Shown: piece by piece, positions 45,579-53,811 of the stretch | How the letters are laid out: the number at the start of each line of letters is the position of its first letter | How positions within the stretch are numbered: the stretch's first letter is position 1 | Assembly (NCBI GenBank): GCA_003244185.1 | Contig: QHBT01000043.1 | Span: 94,773-158,772, forward strand | Direction of reading: 5' to 3' | From: Candidatus Dormiibacter spiritus | GTDB lineage: Bacteria > Chloroflexota > Dormibacteria > Dormibacterales > Dormibacteraceae | Length of the DNA: 64,000 nucleotides | Notes under the pieces: generated by a model | What the model was told of the DNA's origin: nothing | Databases searched by the model: none | The model's input: only the letters and a program-made list of their open reading frames with translations | Translations under genes and position numbers: made by a program

Positions 45579-46226
45579 ATGAGCGCGACCGTTCAGCGCC
45601 GTGCCGCGGTCGGTCAAGCCGTCGGGCTCGAGGTCTTCACCATCGTCTGGATGCTGCTGGAGGCGGCAGTCGCCATCGGCGCGGGCATCCTGGCTCGGAG
45701 CGTGCTGCTCACTGCCTTTGGGCTGGACAGCACCATCGAGCTGATCAGCGGTGCCACACTGCTCTGGAGGCTCTCAGCCGAAGCCCGCGGCGCAGATTTT
45801 AAGCGCGTCGAGCGCGTTGAGAAGCGCGCAATCTGGATCTCGGCGATCCTACTCATCCTGCTTTTCGCCTACTTGGCCGCGACCACGATCATCGGACTCC
45901 TGCTTCGCTTCAGACCAGACGGTTCCTGGGCAGGTTTGGGCATAAGTGGCGCCGCGATCATCGTCATGCCCCTGTTGGTCTGGAGAAAGCGGGCTGCCAA
46001 TCGCACGATCCAGAGCTCGGCCCTCCGGGCGGACATCGCCGAGTCCATCACCTGCGCTTACACGGCGGGCGCAACCCTCGTTGGGGTCGCACTGACCACT
46101 GTTCTGGGCTGGTGGTGGGCCCAGTACGTGGGAGCCCTAGTACTGCTCTTCTTCATCGGCCGAGAGGCGTGGGAGGCCCTGGGGGCTGCCCGGGAAGGCA
46201 AGGGACGCTGCGAAGACGGCAAGTAG
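45579..46226 (+). CDS. Cation-efflux (CDF-like) membrane protein
   Basis: 215 residues with six helices. TIVWMLLEAAVAIGAGILARSVLLTAFGLDSTIELISGATLLWRL and SSALRADIAESITCAYTAGATLVGV correspond to the metal-site helices of cation diffusion facilitators, but it lacks the cytoplasmic C-terminal domain (closer to short TMEM163-type members). It is 25 bases from arsR and likely in its operon. No Acr3 or ArsB pump is present, so this may be the metal exporter of the locus. Confidence 0.8.
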   Translation: MSATVQRRAAVGQAVGLEVFTIVWMLLEAAVAIGAGILARSVLLTAFGLDSTIELISGATLLWRLSAEARGADFKRVERVEKRAIWISAILLILLFAYLAATTIIGLLLRFRPDGSWAGLGISGAAIIVMPLLVWRKRAANRTIQSSALRADIAESITCAYTAGATLVGVALTTVLGWWWAQYVGALVLLFFIGREAWEALGAAREGKGRCEDGK

Positions 46227-46247
46227 GTGGCAGTCGTCGGGCATGCT

Positions 46248-47120
46248 TCAGGCTGCCCGTCGAGGGGGTTCGGAGCCGCCGATTGTCACCTCACCCAAAG
46301 TTCCGTTCCTAGGTGCCGACGCTGCGCACAGGGCAGTGCCGGTGCTGGCCGCTGCCAGCGCCACAGCCCGGCCGGTGCTGTGGCCGAGCCGCAGCAGCTG
46401 CGCCCAGGCGCCCCGCCAGTGATCGTCAGGGGAGTTGACGTCCAGCACAGTGGCCAGCGGTTCCGGGAGGCAGCCAGCCAGGGCGAGCTCCAGGAGCGTG
46501 GCGGAAATCGCCGTCGTGCGCTGGCGCAGATCATCTGGTAGCAGCTGAGATAGCCAGAGGCGCTGCCGGCTCCGGCCGAGGGCCAGCGCCCAGGCCAGTG
46601 TCGTGGCCACCGTGCCCACGAGCAGGTCATCGCCCTCCGGCGTGAGACCGGGGCCGCGTCCAATCAGCTTTGCCGCCGCTCGAACGAGCGCGGTTCCATC
46701 CTCTGCGGCGACCGCCCGCCAGAGCGCCGCCACCGCCGCGTTGCCAGCCAGCAGCTCCAGGTCGATCGCACCGGCCAGCTCGCCCAGCGCCTGGGCCCTG
46801 TTCAGCACCTTCAGCCGGTCCTCCGGCGACGAGCCGGACAGCAGCGGCTCCCAGGATGGCGGTTGCTCTGCGTCCCAATCGACGCTGAGGCCTTCGGCCC
46901 GGATCTGGCCGGGCTCGAAGCGCACCCGGCTGCCGTGCGGCACCCCGCTCAGATCGGCCTCGCGGGCGGCCAACCTGATCGCGTTGGGCAGAAGCGGCAC
47001 GCCGGCGGTGGTCAGCGCGATGACGAACCCGTCCACGGCGAAGTACGCCGAGGTCCTGCCTGCCCCCAGCATCCGGCCGGTACCTGGCCGAACGAGGAGA
47101 TCGTGAACGGGTCGCGCCAC
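46248..47120 (-). CDS. allH: DUF2877 protein, AllH-like subunit of a carbamoyltransferase
   Basis: 290 residues. The motif LIGRGPGLTPEGDDLLVGTVATTLAWAL (about 165-195) identifies DUF2877. In E. coli the homologue (YlbF/AllH) works with FdrA/AllF and YlbE/AllG as oxamate carbamoyltransferase, which splits oxalurate with phosphate. Here it is the last gene of the seven-gene minus-strand operon, 35 bases after the DUF1116 gene. The start is GTG with GGAG nearby. Its own biochemical part in the complex is not known to me. Confidence 0.85.
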   Translation of the reverse strand: MARPVHDLLVRPGTGRMLGAGRTSAYFAVDGFVIALTTAGVPLLPNAIRLAAREADLSGVPHGSRVRFEPGQIRAEGLSVDWDAEQPPSWEPLLSGSSPEDRLKVLNRAQALGELAGAIDLELLAGNAAVAALWRAVAAEDGTALVRAAAKLIGRGPGLTPEGDDLLVGTVATTLAWALALGRSRQRLWLSQLLPDDLRQRTTAISATLLELALAGCLPEPLATVLDVNSPDDHWRGAWAQLLRLGHSTGRAVALAAASTGTALCAASAPRNGTLGEVTIGGSEPPRRAA

Positions 47121-47155
47121 TCGCTCCGCGCGGTAGCGGACGGGCGCAGCCGCGC

Positions 47156-48568
47156 TCAGTCGAGTTCCCCGGCCAGGGCGGCGGTGGCGGCCGCGAACGC
47201 CTGAAGCGGCGGCTTCACCAGCCCGGCGCCCACCTGGCCCACGCCCGGCTTGCGGCTGGCGATGCCCGTGTTGACGAAGGGCAGGACGCCTGTATGCACC
47301 ACTTCGCGGCAGTCGATGCCCAGCGGAGTACCTCGGAAAGAGAGTGCGGGAATCTGATAGTGGGCGCTCTCGGCCCAGCAGATCTCGTACATGCTCTCGG
47401 TGGCGCTGACCGCATCCTCCGGTCGGCCTCCCACGAAGCTGACAATGGCCGGCGCGGCCGCCATCGCGAAGCCACCCAGGCCGATGGTCTCGGTGATCGT
47501 GCTGTCGCCGATGTCGCGGTTGGCGTCTTCGGGGCCGAAGCCTGGTAGGTAGAGGCCCTCGACCACCCCAGCCGGCCCGGTGAACCAGCGCTCACCAGTT
47601 CCTGTCACGCGGATTCCGAACTCGGTGCCGTTGCGCGCCATTGCTACCACTATGGAGCTGGCCTCGACGCCTGCCGCGGCGTCGGCAGTCGCCTTCCCGG
47701 CAGGCATCGTGAGGTTGAGCGTGAAGTGATCGTTCGCCGCTATGAAGGCAGCCGCCCGGGCCAGCTGGGCCGAGGGCAGCGTAAGTTCCGGCAGCAGCGG
47801 CGCCAGATGGCGCAGGAAGAGCGAGGTGCAGGCGCGGTTGCGGTTGTGGCCCTCGTCGCCCATCTGCAGAGCCTGCGCGATGAGGCTGCGTAGATCGAGC
47901 GGGCCCAGGCGGGCCAGCGCGGCGGACATCACTGGCGCCAGGCCGTCGGCCAGCCAGTGCAGCCGCTCCTGCACCTCGGTGTCGAAAGCGCCGTAGCGGA
48001 GCACCTTGCCCAGACCTTCGTTGAAAGTGCAGTAGGCGACGTTGCCGTGGCTCACGTTCTCGACTATCCACATGGGCATGGAGGCGCTCACCACTCCGGC
48101 CATGGGCCCGACTGCGCCGCGTTCATGGCAGGGGGCGAACCGCAGTGCGCCCGATCCGGCCAGTCGCTCCGCCGTCTCGGGGTCGTCGGCCAAGCCTTCG
48201 TAGATGATCGCTCCCAGCACCGCTCCCCGGAGCGGCCCCGACATGTCCGGCCAATCGATCGGCGGACCCGCATGGAGCAGAGTGTGGCGGTCAAGGTCGG
48301 GCACCAGTTCACCGGCCCGGCCGACGCCGATGAGCATCGGTTTCGCCTCCTGCATCCGGCGGACGGCTTCGTCGTTGGCCTTGGCGATGCGAGCTTCCTG
48401 CGCCGCCAGTCGGGCCAGGGTTCCCTCGCTGCCCGCAGCAGCTGGCAGCCACTCGATCCGCTCCACCGGCACACCCTGCTGGCTGAGCGTGTCGGCGAAG
48501 AGCTCGACGCCTGCGTTGGCAACCTGCAGCGGGCGGCCCAAGATGCCGCCTCCCTCTGCCGCGTTCAT
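47156..48568 (-). CDS. allG: DUF1116 protein, AllG-like subunit of a carbamoyltransferase
   Basis: 470 residues. LGRPLQVANAGVELFADTLSQQGVPVERIEWLPAA at the N-terminus and GDEGHNRNRACTSLFLRHLAPLLPEL, MARNGTEFGIRVTGTGERWFTGPA further on are characteristic of the YlbE/DUF1116 family. The ATG overlaps the FdrA stop (ATGA). FdrA, DUF1116 and DUF2877 always travel together in the cases I know. Confidence 0.88.
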   Translation of the reverse strand: MNAAEGGGILGRPLQVANAGVELFADTLSQQGVPVERIEWLPAAAGSEGTLARLAAQEARIAKANDEAVRRMQEAKPMLIGVGRAGELVPDLDRHTLLHAGPPIDWPDMSGPLRGAVLGAIIYEGLADDPETAERLAGSGALRFAPCHERGAVGPMAGVVSASMPMWIVENVSHGNVAYCTFNEGLGKVLRYGAFDTEVQERLHWLADGLAPVMSAALARLGPLDLRSLIAQALQMGDEGHNRNRACTSLFLRHLAPLLPELTLPSAQLARAAAFIAANDHFTLNLTMPAGKATADAAAGVEASSIVVAMARNGTEFGIRVTGTGERWFTGPAGVVEGLYLPGFGPEDANRDIGDSTITETIGLGGFAMAAAPAIVSFVGGRPEDAVSATESMYEICWAESAHYQIPALSFRGTPLGIDCREVVHTGVLPFVNTGIASRKPGVGQVGAGLVKPPLQAFAAATAALAGELD

Positions 48569-50058
48569 TTCAAACCGGCCGCGAGGAGCGCTGCCCGCGC
48601 CGCCGCTGCCGCGCTGCGAGTCACCACCGCCCCGGCCTGCCGGAGCTGCGTCGCCTGGGCCTCCAAGCTCTGCGGGTCGTCGGTGGCGCCGCAGAGCGAA
48701 ATGCAGACGGTGAGCCGGCCCGGTCGATCCGCCAGCGCCCGCCGCATGAGCCGAGTCAGCTCGGCGGGGTCTGCATCCGCGCCGTAGCCCAGCACGACGT
48801 CGAGCACCAACACGCCCACAGCCGGATCGGCCGCCTCCCGCTGGAACCGCTCATTCCGCAGGCTGGGGTCGATCATCGGATGCGCCCGGCCCTGGGTCAG
48901 CTCGTCGTCGCCAAAGTCGACGAAGCAGTGGCCTTCGCTGGTGCGGCTGTCAGCCAGGCGCCATTCCGGGCGCAGCGGGATGTTCGAATGCACCACCTGC
49001 CCGGCCTGGGCCACAACAGTCATCGCCTCAGTGCAGAGCGTCCCGCCCGAGAAGAGACCGCGGATCAGGCCTGGCGTGGCAGCTACTGGCGGCTCCTCTG
49101 TGGCCCAGCCTTCGCCGCCAGCCAGTTCGGCAGCAAGTCTTGCCCCTGCCTCCAGCGTCCCAGCCAGGCGAACTCCGGCTGCCTCGGACAGGGAACTCGT
49201 CAGACCGGGCAGCGCCATCACCACAGGCTTGCCGGTTTCCGCGGCGGCCGTCTGCACCCTGCCTGCCACCGCCGGATCGGGCGGCTTCGAAACCACGACT
49301 ATCACCTTCGTCTCGACGTCCTCAGCCAGCAGCTTCAGCGCCGCCAGGGTCATGAGACCGCCCACCTCGCGCTTCAGGTCCCGGCCGCCCACGCCGATGG
49401 CGTGGGAGATGCCGACGCCGGCTGCGTCGAGCAGGCAGGTCAGCTCCTGGATGCCCGTGCCGGAGGCGCCGACCACCGCCACCGGTCCCCGCTGCACCGC
49501 ATTAGCGAAGCCGAGGCCGACTCCATCGATGATGGCGGTGCCGCAGTCGGGCCCCATGAACAGCAGACCCAGTTCGGTGGCGCGTTGCTTCAATGCCACC
49601 TCGTCCTGGATGCTCACGCCGTCGGAAAAACAGAAGACATGCAGGCCCGCCTGCAGGGCCTGAGCGGCCTCATAAGCGGCGAACCGGCCGGGCACCGAGA
49701 TGAACGCAAGCGACAGATCCGGATGACGGCGCGCCGCCGAGCGCAGCGATCGCGCCGGCGCCAACGCGCGGCCGACTGGGGCGCTCCGCCGCTGCTCGGC
49801 CAGGCTGCCTTCGACGGCCGCCAGCGCCGCCTGGGCAGCTGCCTCTGTCTCCGCCCTGATTGCGATCACCAGATCGTTCGGTCCCAGGTCTTCCGGGAGC
49901 GAGAAGGCCTGGCCCTGCAGCAGCTCCAGGTTGAGGGGAGTGGCCGCCACCGCAGAGGCCTGATCGACTCCTCCAACCGCGGCGGCGTCGCGCGAGACCA
50001 GCATCAACGCAACCGAGTCGAAGTAGGTGTCGCGCCGAACGCTGACGAGGTCGGCCAT
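48565..50058 (-). CDS. fdrA: FdrA-like acyl-CoA synthetase-fold protein, AllF-like subunit
   Basis: 497 residues. The fold is that of succinyl-CoA synthetase alpha: VSVRRDTYFDSVALMLVSRDAAAV, GLLFMGPDCGTAIIDGVGLGFANAV, VAVVGASGTGIQELTCLLDAAGVGISHAIGVGGRDLK (CoA/phosphate-binding loop). The name fdrA comes from a suppressor of ftsH; the enzymatic role with AllGH is oxamate carbamoyltransferase. Its start shares one base with the hydroxylase stop (TGATG). A carbamate kinase, needed to make ATP from carbamoyl phosphate, is not in the window. Confidence 0.88.
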   Translation of the reverse strand: MADLVSVRRDTYFDSVALMLVSRDAAAVGGVDQASAVAATPLNLELLQGQAFSLPEDLGPNDLVIAIRAETEAAAQAALAAVEGSLAEQRRSAPVGRALAPARSLRSAARRHPDLSLAFISVPGRFAAYEAAQALQAGLHVFCFSDGVSIQDEVALKQRATELGLLFMGPDCGTAIIDGVGLGFANAVQRGPVAVVGASGTGIQELTCLLDAAGVGISHAIGVGGRDLKREVGGLMTLAALKLLAEDVETKVIVVVSKPPDPAVAGRVQTAAAETGKPVVMALPGLTSSLSEAAGVRLAGTLEAGARLAAELAGGEGWATEEPPVAATPGLIRGLFSGGTLCTEAMTVVAQAGQVVHSNIPLRPEWRLADSRTSEGHCFVDFGDDELTQGRAHPMIDPSLRNERFQREAADPAVGVLVLDVVLGYGADADPAELTRLMRRALADRPGRLTVCISLCGATDDPQSLEAQATQLRQAGAVVTRSAAAAARAALLAAGLK

Positions 50059-52439
50059 CAGGCCGGCTCCCGATGCAGGATCTGGAAAAGCTCTTCGGGC
50101 GAGAGTGGGACGTGGTCGATGGGCACTCCCAACGCGTCGCTCAGCCCGTTGGCGATCACGGCCGGAACCGGGATCGTGCCGGCTTCGCCAACTCCCTTGA
50201 CGCCCAGCTCGTTGCGTGGGGAGGGGGTCTCCAGGTGGTGCAGCTCGACAGGCGGAATCTCGGTTGCGTAGGGGATCAGGAAGTCCATGAAGCTCGCGTT
50301 CTGGATCTGGCCCTCAGGCGAGTAGTGGATGCGCTCGTAGAAGGCGCCCCCGATGCCCTGGGCCAGCCCGCCCAGGACCTGACCGTCAACAATCAGCGGA
50401 TTGATGATCCTGCCGCAGTCGTGAACTATCACGTAGCGCAGGATTTTCAGATTGCAGGTCCGGCGGTCGACCTCGACCAGCGCCGCGTGCATGCCAAAAC
50501 CGAAGACTCCGGCGGCGGGGCTGTAGTACTCAAGCGCCGACAGTCCTGGCCGCGATCCTTCGGGTAGGGGACGATCCGCCTTCGCATAGGCGCGCTGCGC
50601 CAGCTCGGCGGCGAACCGGGCGTCACGGCCGTAGGCATAGCGCAGCGGGTTGGAGACCAGCGTCAGCCGCCCGAGCGGCACGCTCTTCTCAGGCACGCCG
50701 CGCACGTGAACAGCCCCAGCCTCGAAGACCAGGTCTTCGACCGCCACCTCCAGCGTGGTGGAGGCGAGCTTGGCTGTCTGTTCTCGCAGGGAGCGAGCGG
50801 CCCTGAGCATCGCGTGCCCGGCGACGACGGCGCTACGGCTGGCGAAAGTGCCGACGCCAAAGCCGATCCGGCGCGTGTCACCGGTGGTGACGCTGATCCG
50901 CTCCAGGGGTACGCCGAGCTCGTCGGCGACTATCTGGGCAAAGATCGTCTCGTGGCCCTGGCCCTGCGTGGAGAGACCGGTAGCCGCGCTGACAGTGCCG
51001 TCTGGCAGGATCGCGATGGTGGCGCCCTCGTAAGGGCCGATGCCTGTGCCCTCGACGTAACAGCCCACGCCCAACCCGACCAGCCGCCCTTCCGCCCGGG
51101 CTTCCGCCTGCTGCTGGCGGGCTCCGTCCAGGCCGAGCGAATCCAGCAGCAGCTGGAAGCCGCCGGGATAGTCGCCGGAGTCGTAGACGGTGGGGCCGCC
51201 GTCCTGCCAGCTGACGCCCACGTCGTAGGGAAATTGGTCGGGCTGGATGAAGTTTCGCCGCCTGACCTCCAGGCTGTCCAGCCCCAGCTCATGGGCCACC
51301 CGCTCGATCACGCGTTCCATGACGAATACCGCCTGGGGGCGGCCGGCGCCGCGATAGGGGGAAACCGGCACCGTGTTGGTGAAGACCGACCAGAACGAAT
51401 AGCGATAGTTGGCAAGCCGGTAGGGACCTGGCAGCTGGGCTGCGGTGATGATCGGCACTATCAGCCCGTAGGGACAGTAGGCGCCTGTGTCGTGCAGGAA
51501 GCGGACGTCCAGAGTCAGGATCCGGCCCTCAGCGTCCACGCCCACTCGAACGTCATGGATCTGCCCGCGCTCCTGGTTGGAGCCGATGAAGTGCTCGCGC
51601 CTGTCCTCGGTCCACTTGACGGGCATCCCGAGCTGGCGCGAGGCCCACGGCACCAAAACTTCCTCTGGATAGAACTGCATGACCTTGACGCCGAAGCCGC
51701 CACCGACGTCCGGCGCGATCACGTGAACGCGGTCCCAATCCAGCTCGAACAGCTCCGCTAAGCCGGCGCGGATCCCGGTCGGCGCCTGAGTCGAGTCGTA
51801 CACCTCGATGGTGTCCTGACCACTGTCGTAGCGGGCGAACACAGCCCTGCCTTCCATTGGCATGGAGGCGCTCCGCTCGGGCCGGAACCGCCATTTGAAC
51901 ACATGGGGCGCCGAGCCCAGCACTCCATCAACATCGCCCTTCATCTCGCTCACGTGCGCGGCTACGTTGTCAGCAGCGTCAGAGTGGGTCAGCGGGCTGC
52001 CGACGGCCACCGCCTGCTCCAGGTCCACCACCACTGGCAGCGGCTCGTACTCGATCCGGATCGCCTGCGCGGCGTCCTCGGCGATGTAGCGATCTCTGGC
52101 CACCACCATGGCAACCACCTCGCCGGCGTAGCAGACCTCATTTCGGGCCAGCGCGTACTGAGTTCGCGGCGACTTCAGATCCCGGTGGGGAATGAGCAGC
52201 GGCAGCCGTTCGGCAAAACCGCCTTGAAGATCGTCATAGGTGTAGACGCCAAGGACGCCTGCCACGTCCAGGGCGCCCGACACGTCGATGTCACAAATGC
52301 GCGCGTGGGCGAAGTCGCTGCGCACGAACGCCGCCTGCGCTGCGTCGTGCGCCAAGTCGTCGGTGAAGCGGCCGGCGCCGGTCAGGAGTCGACCATCCTC
52401 GCGCCGCTCAACCCTCTCGCCGAAGAGTTTGGTGGTCAA
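50058..52439 (-). CDS. Xanthine dehydrogenase-family molybdenum hydroxylase, large subunit
   Basis: 793 residues. GERVERREDGRLLTGAGRFTDDL opens the family, followed by VIAPDVGGGFGVK, YRGAGRPQAVFVMERVIE, and the molybdopterin-binding GVGEAGTI near the end (EAG contains the general-base Glu). The start is TTG 52439, which overlaps the small-subunit stop as TTGA; the longer frame to 52622 is shadow. It hydroxylates a heterocycle, aldehyde or CO; I see no AYXCSFR loop, so it is not the form I CO dehydrogenase. Confidence 0.9.
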   Translation of the reverse strand: MTTKLFGERVERREDGRLLTGAGRFTDDLAHDAAQAAFVRSDFAHARICDIDVSGALDVAGVLGVYTYDDLQGGFAERLPLLIPHRDLKSPRTQYALARNEVCYAGEVVAMVVARDRYIAEDAAQAIRIEYEPLPVVVDLEQAVAVGSPLTHSDAADNVAAHVSEMKGDVDGVLGSAPHVFKWRFRPERSASMPMEGRAVFARYDSGQDTIEVYDSTQAPTGIRAGLAELFELDWDRVHVIAPDVGGGFGVKVMQFYPEEVLVPWASRQLGMPVKWTEDRREHFIGSNQERGQIHDVRVGVDAEGRILTLDVRFLHDTGAYCPYGLIVPIITAAQLPGPYRLANYRYSFWSVFTNTVPVSPYRGAGRPQAVFVMERVIERVAHELGLDSLEVRRRNFIQPDQFPYDVGVSWQDGGPTVYDSGDYPGGFQLLLDSLGLDGARQQQAEARAEGRLVGLGVGCYVEGTGIGPYEGATIAILPDGTVSAATGLSTQGQGHETIFAQIVADELGVPLERISVTTGDTRRIGFGVGTFASRSAVVAGHAMLRAARSLREQTAKLASTTLEVAVEDLVFEAGAVHVRGVPEKSVPLGRLTLVSNPLRYAYGRDARFAAELAQRAYAKADRPLPEGSRPGLSALEYYSPAAGVFGFGMHAALVEVDRRTCNLKILRYVIVHDCGRIINPLIVDGQVLGGLAQGIGGAFYERIHYSPEGQIQNASFMDFLIPYATEIPPVELHHLETPSPRNELGVKGVGEAGTIPVPAVIANGLSDALGVPIDHVPLSPEELFQILHREPA

Positions 52440-52942
52440 GCTTGGCCGCGCTCGCGCGCAATGCTGGACGCGGTCCGGACAGCCTGCAGGATGCCTGCAT
52501 AGCCTGTGCAGCGGCAGAGCTGGCCCGCCAGAGCCTCCCGCAGCTCCTGATCGCTCATGCCTTCGGCAGTCCGATAGAAGGGAAGGGCAGCCATCAGAAA
52601 CCCAGGCGTGCAGAAGCCGCACTGGAGGCCGTGGTGCCGCCGGAAAGCCTCCTGCAGGGGATGCAGAGTGCCATCGGCAGACGCGAGGCCCTCAACAGTT
52701 TGGATCTCGAGTCCTTCAGCCTGAAGCGCGAACATGAGACAGGAGCGCGCCGGCCGGCCGCCGGCCAAGATAGTGCAGCAGCCACAGACGCCGTGCTCGC
52801 AGCCCACATGGGTCCCCGTCAGGCCGAGCTGGTGGCGGAGCACGTCGGAGAGCAGCCAGCGCGGCTCAACTTCGAGCTCTTGGGCTGCGCCGTTCACGGT
52901 CAGCGTGACTCGCTGCAGCTCCGATCGCACGGGCACGCTCAT
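52436..52942 (-). CDS. Molybdenum hydroxylase 2Fe-2S subunit
   Basis: 168 residues. The plant-type cluster is GCEHGVCGCCTILAGGRPARSC, and the C-terminal cluster motifs are QCGFCTPGFLMA and LCRCTGYAGI. All eight cysteines are present. It overlaps the FAD subunit gene (ATGA) and the large-subunit gene (TTGA). Confidence 0.95.
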   Translation of the reverse strand: MSVPVRSELQRVTLTVNGAAQELEVEPRWLLSDVLRHQLGLTGTHVGCEHGVCGCCTILAGGRPARSCLMFALQAEGLEIQTVEGLASADGTLHPLQEAFRRHHGLQCGFCTPGFLMAALPFYRTAEGMSDQELREALAGQLCRCTGYAGILQAVRTASSIARERGQA

Positions 52943-53799
52943 TTCAAAGCCCGCTCAGCGGCTCTGCTGACGCAGCTCAGGCCCAGTTCCAGCGCCAGCC
53001 AGCGGCGATAGCGCGCGCTGGCGTGGAGATCGTCGCCCGGATCGAGTTCGGCCACCGCCTCGGTCAGCGCTGAGTGCAGGCCGGGGCCGTCGATCTCCTC
53101 CGCAGCCACGGGTGGCAGGGCATGCACGTGGCCCAGCCCACCCATGCCCAGGTAGGCCACGGCAGCCTTGAGCTCTCCGTCAGCGGCGCGGACCCGCGCG
53201 GCCACCCCGCAGATGGCGTAGTCGCCGCTTCGCCGGGCGAACTCCTCGAATGCAAAACCTTCATCTGCTTTACGCACTGGCAGCCGCAGCTCGTCCACCC
53301 ACTCGTCTTCAGCGAGCGTGTTCTCCAGCGCCCCCGTCCAGAGCTCGGCGGCAAGGATTGGGCGGGTGCCCCGCCGGCTTCGCGCTCGGACGCTGCCCGC
53401 CAGGAGCGCGACGGCTGCCGGCAGCTCGGCGGCCGGATCCCCGTGGACCACGCTGCCCACGACTGTGCCCCGGCTCCTGATCGCGGGATGGGCGACGTGG
53501 CGCAGCGCCTGACTCAAGAGGGGAATCACCTCGGCCACCAGCGCCGATTCCAATGCGGCCGCTTGCCTGACCAGCGGTCCCAGAACGAGCTCGTCACCGG
53601 CGACCGCCGGCTCCGCCGGCTCGCCGGCGAGATGGTTCAGGTCAATGAGATGGCCAAAGCTCGCCAGCCGCATGTTGAGGATGGGGATGAGGCTCTGGCC
53701 GCCGGCCAGGATCTTCGCTTCCGAACCGAGCTGCGCCAGGAGCTGGTCCACCTCCTCGCGGGAGCCGGGTCGGTGATAGGCGAAGGGCGCCGGCTTCAA
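52939..53799 (-). CDS. Molybdenum hydroxylase FAD-binding subunit
   Basis: 286 residues. FAYHRPGSREEVDQLLAQLGSEAKILAGGQSLIPILNMRLA is the FAD-binding opening and RSRGTVVGSVVHGDPAAELPAAVALL the second loop, both typical of CoxM/XdhB-like subunits. The start is TTG, about 13 bases after the permease stop. It passes electrons from the 2Fe-2S subunit to NAD or another acceptor. Confidence 0.92.
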   Translation of the reverse strand: MKPAPFAYHRPGSREEVDQLLAQLGSEAKILAGGQSLIPILNMRLASFGHLIDLNHLAGEPAEPAVAGDELVLGPLVRQAAALESALVAEVIPLLSQALRHVAHPAIRSRGTVVGSVVHGDPAAELPAAVALLAGSVRARSRRGTRPILAAELWTGALENTLAEDEWVDELRLPVRKADEGFAFEEFARRSGDYAICGVAARVRAADGELKAAVAYLGMGGLGHVHALPPVAAEEIDGPGLHSALTEAVAELDPGDDLHASARYRRWLALELGLSCVSRAAERALK

Positions 53800-53811
53800 G
53801 CCCGGTGACGG

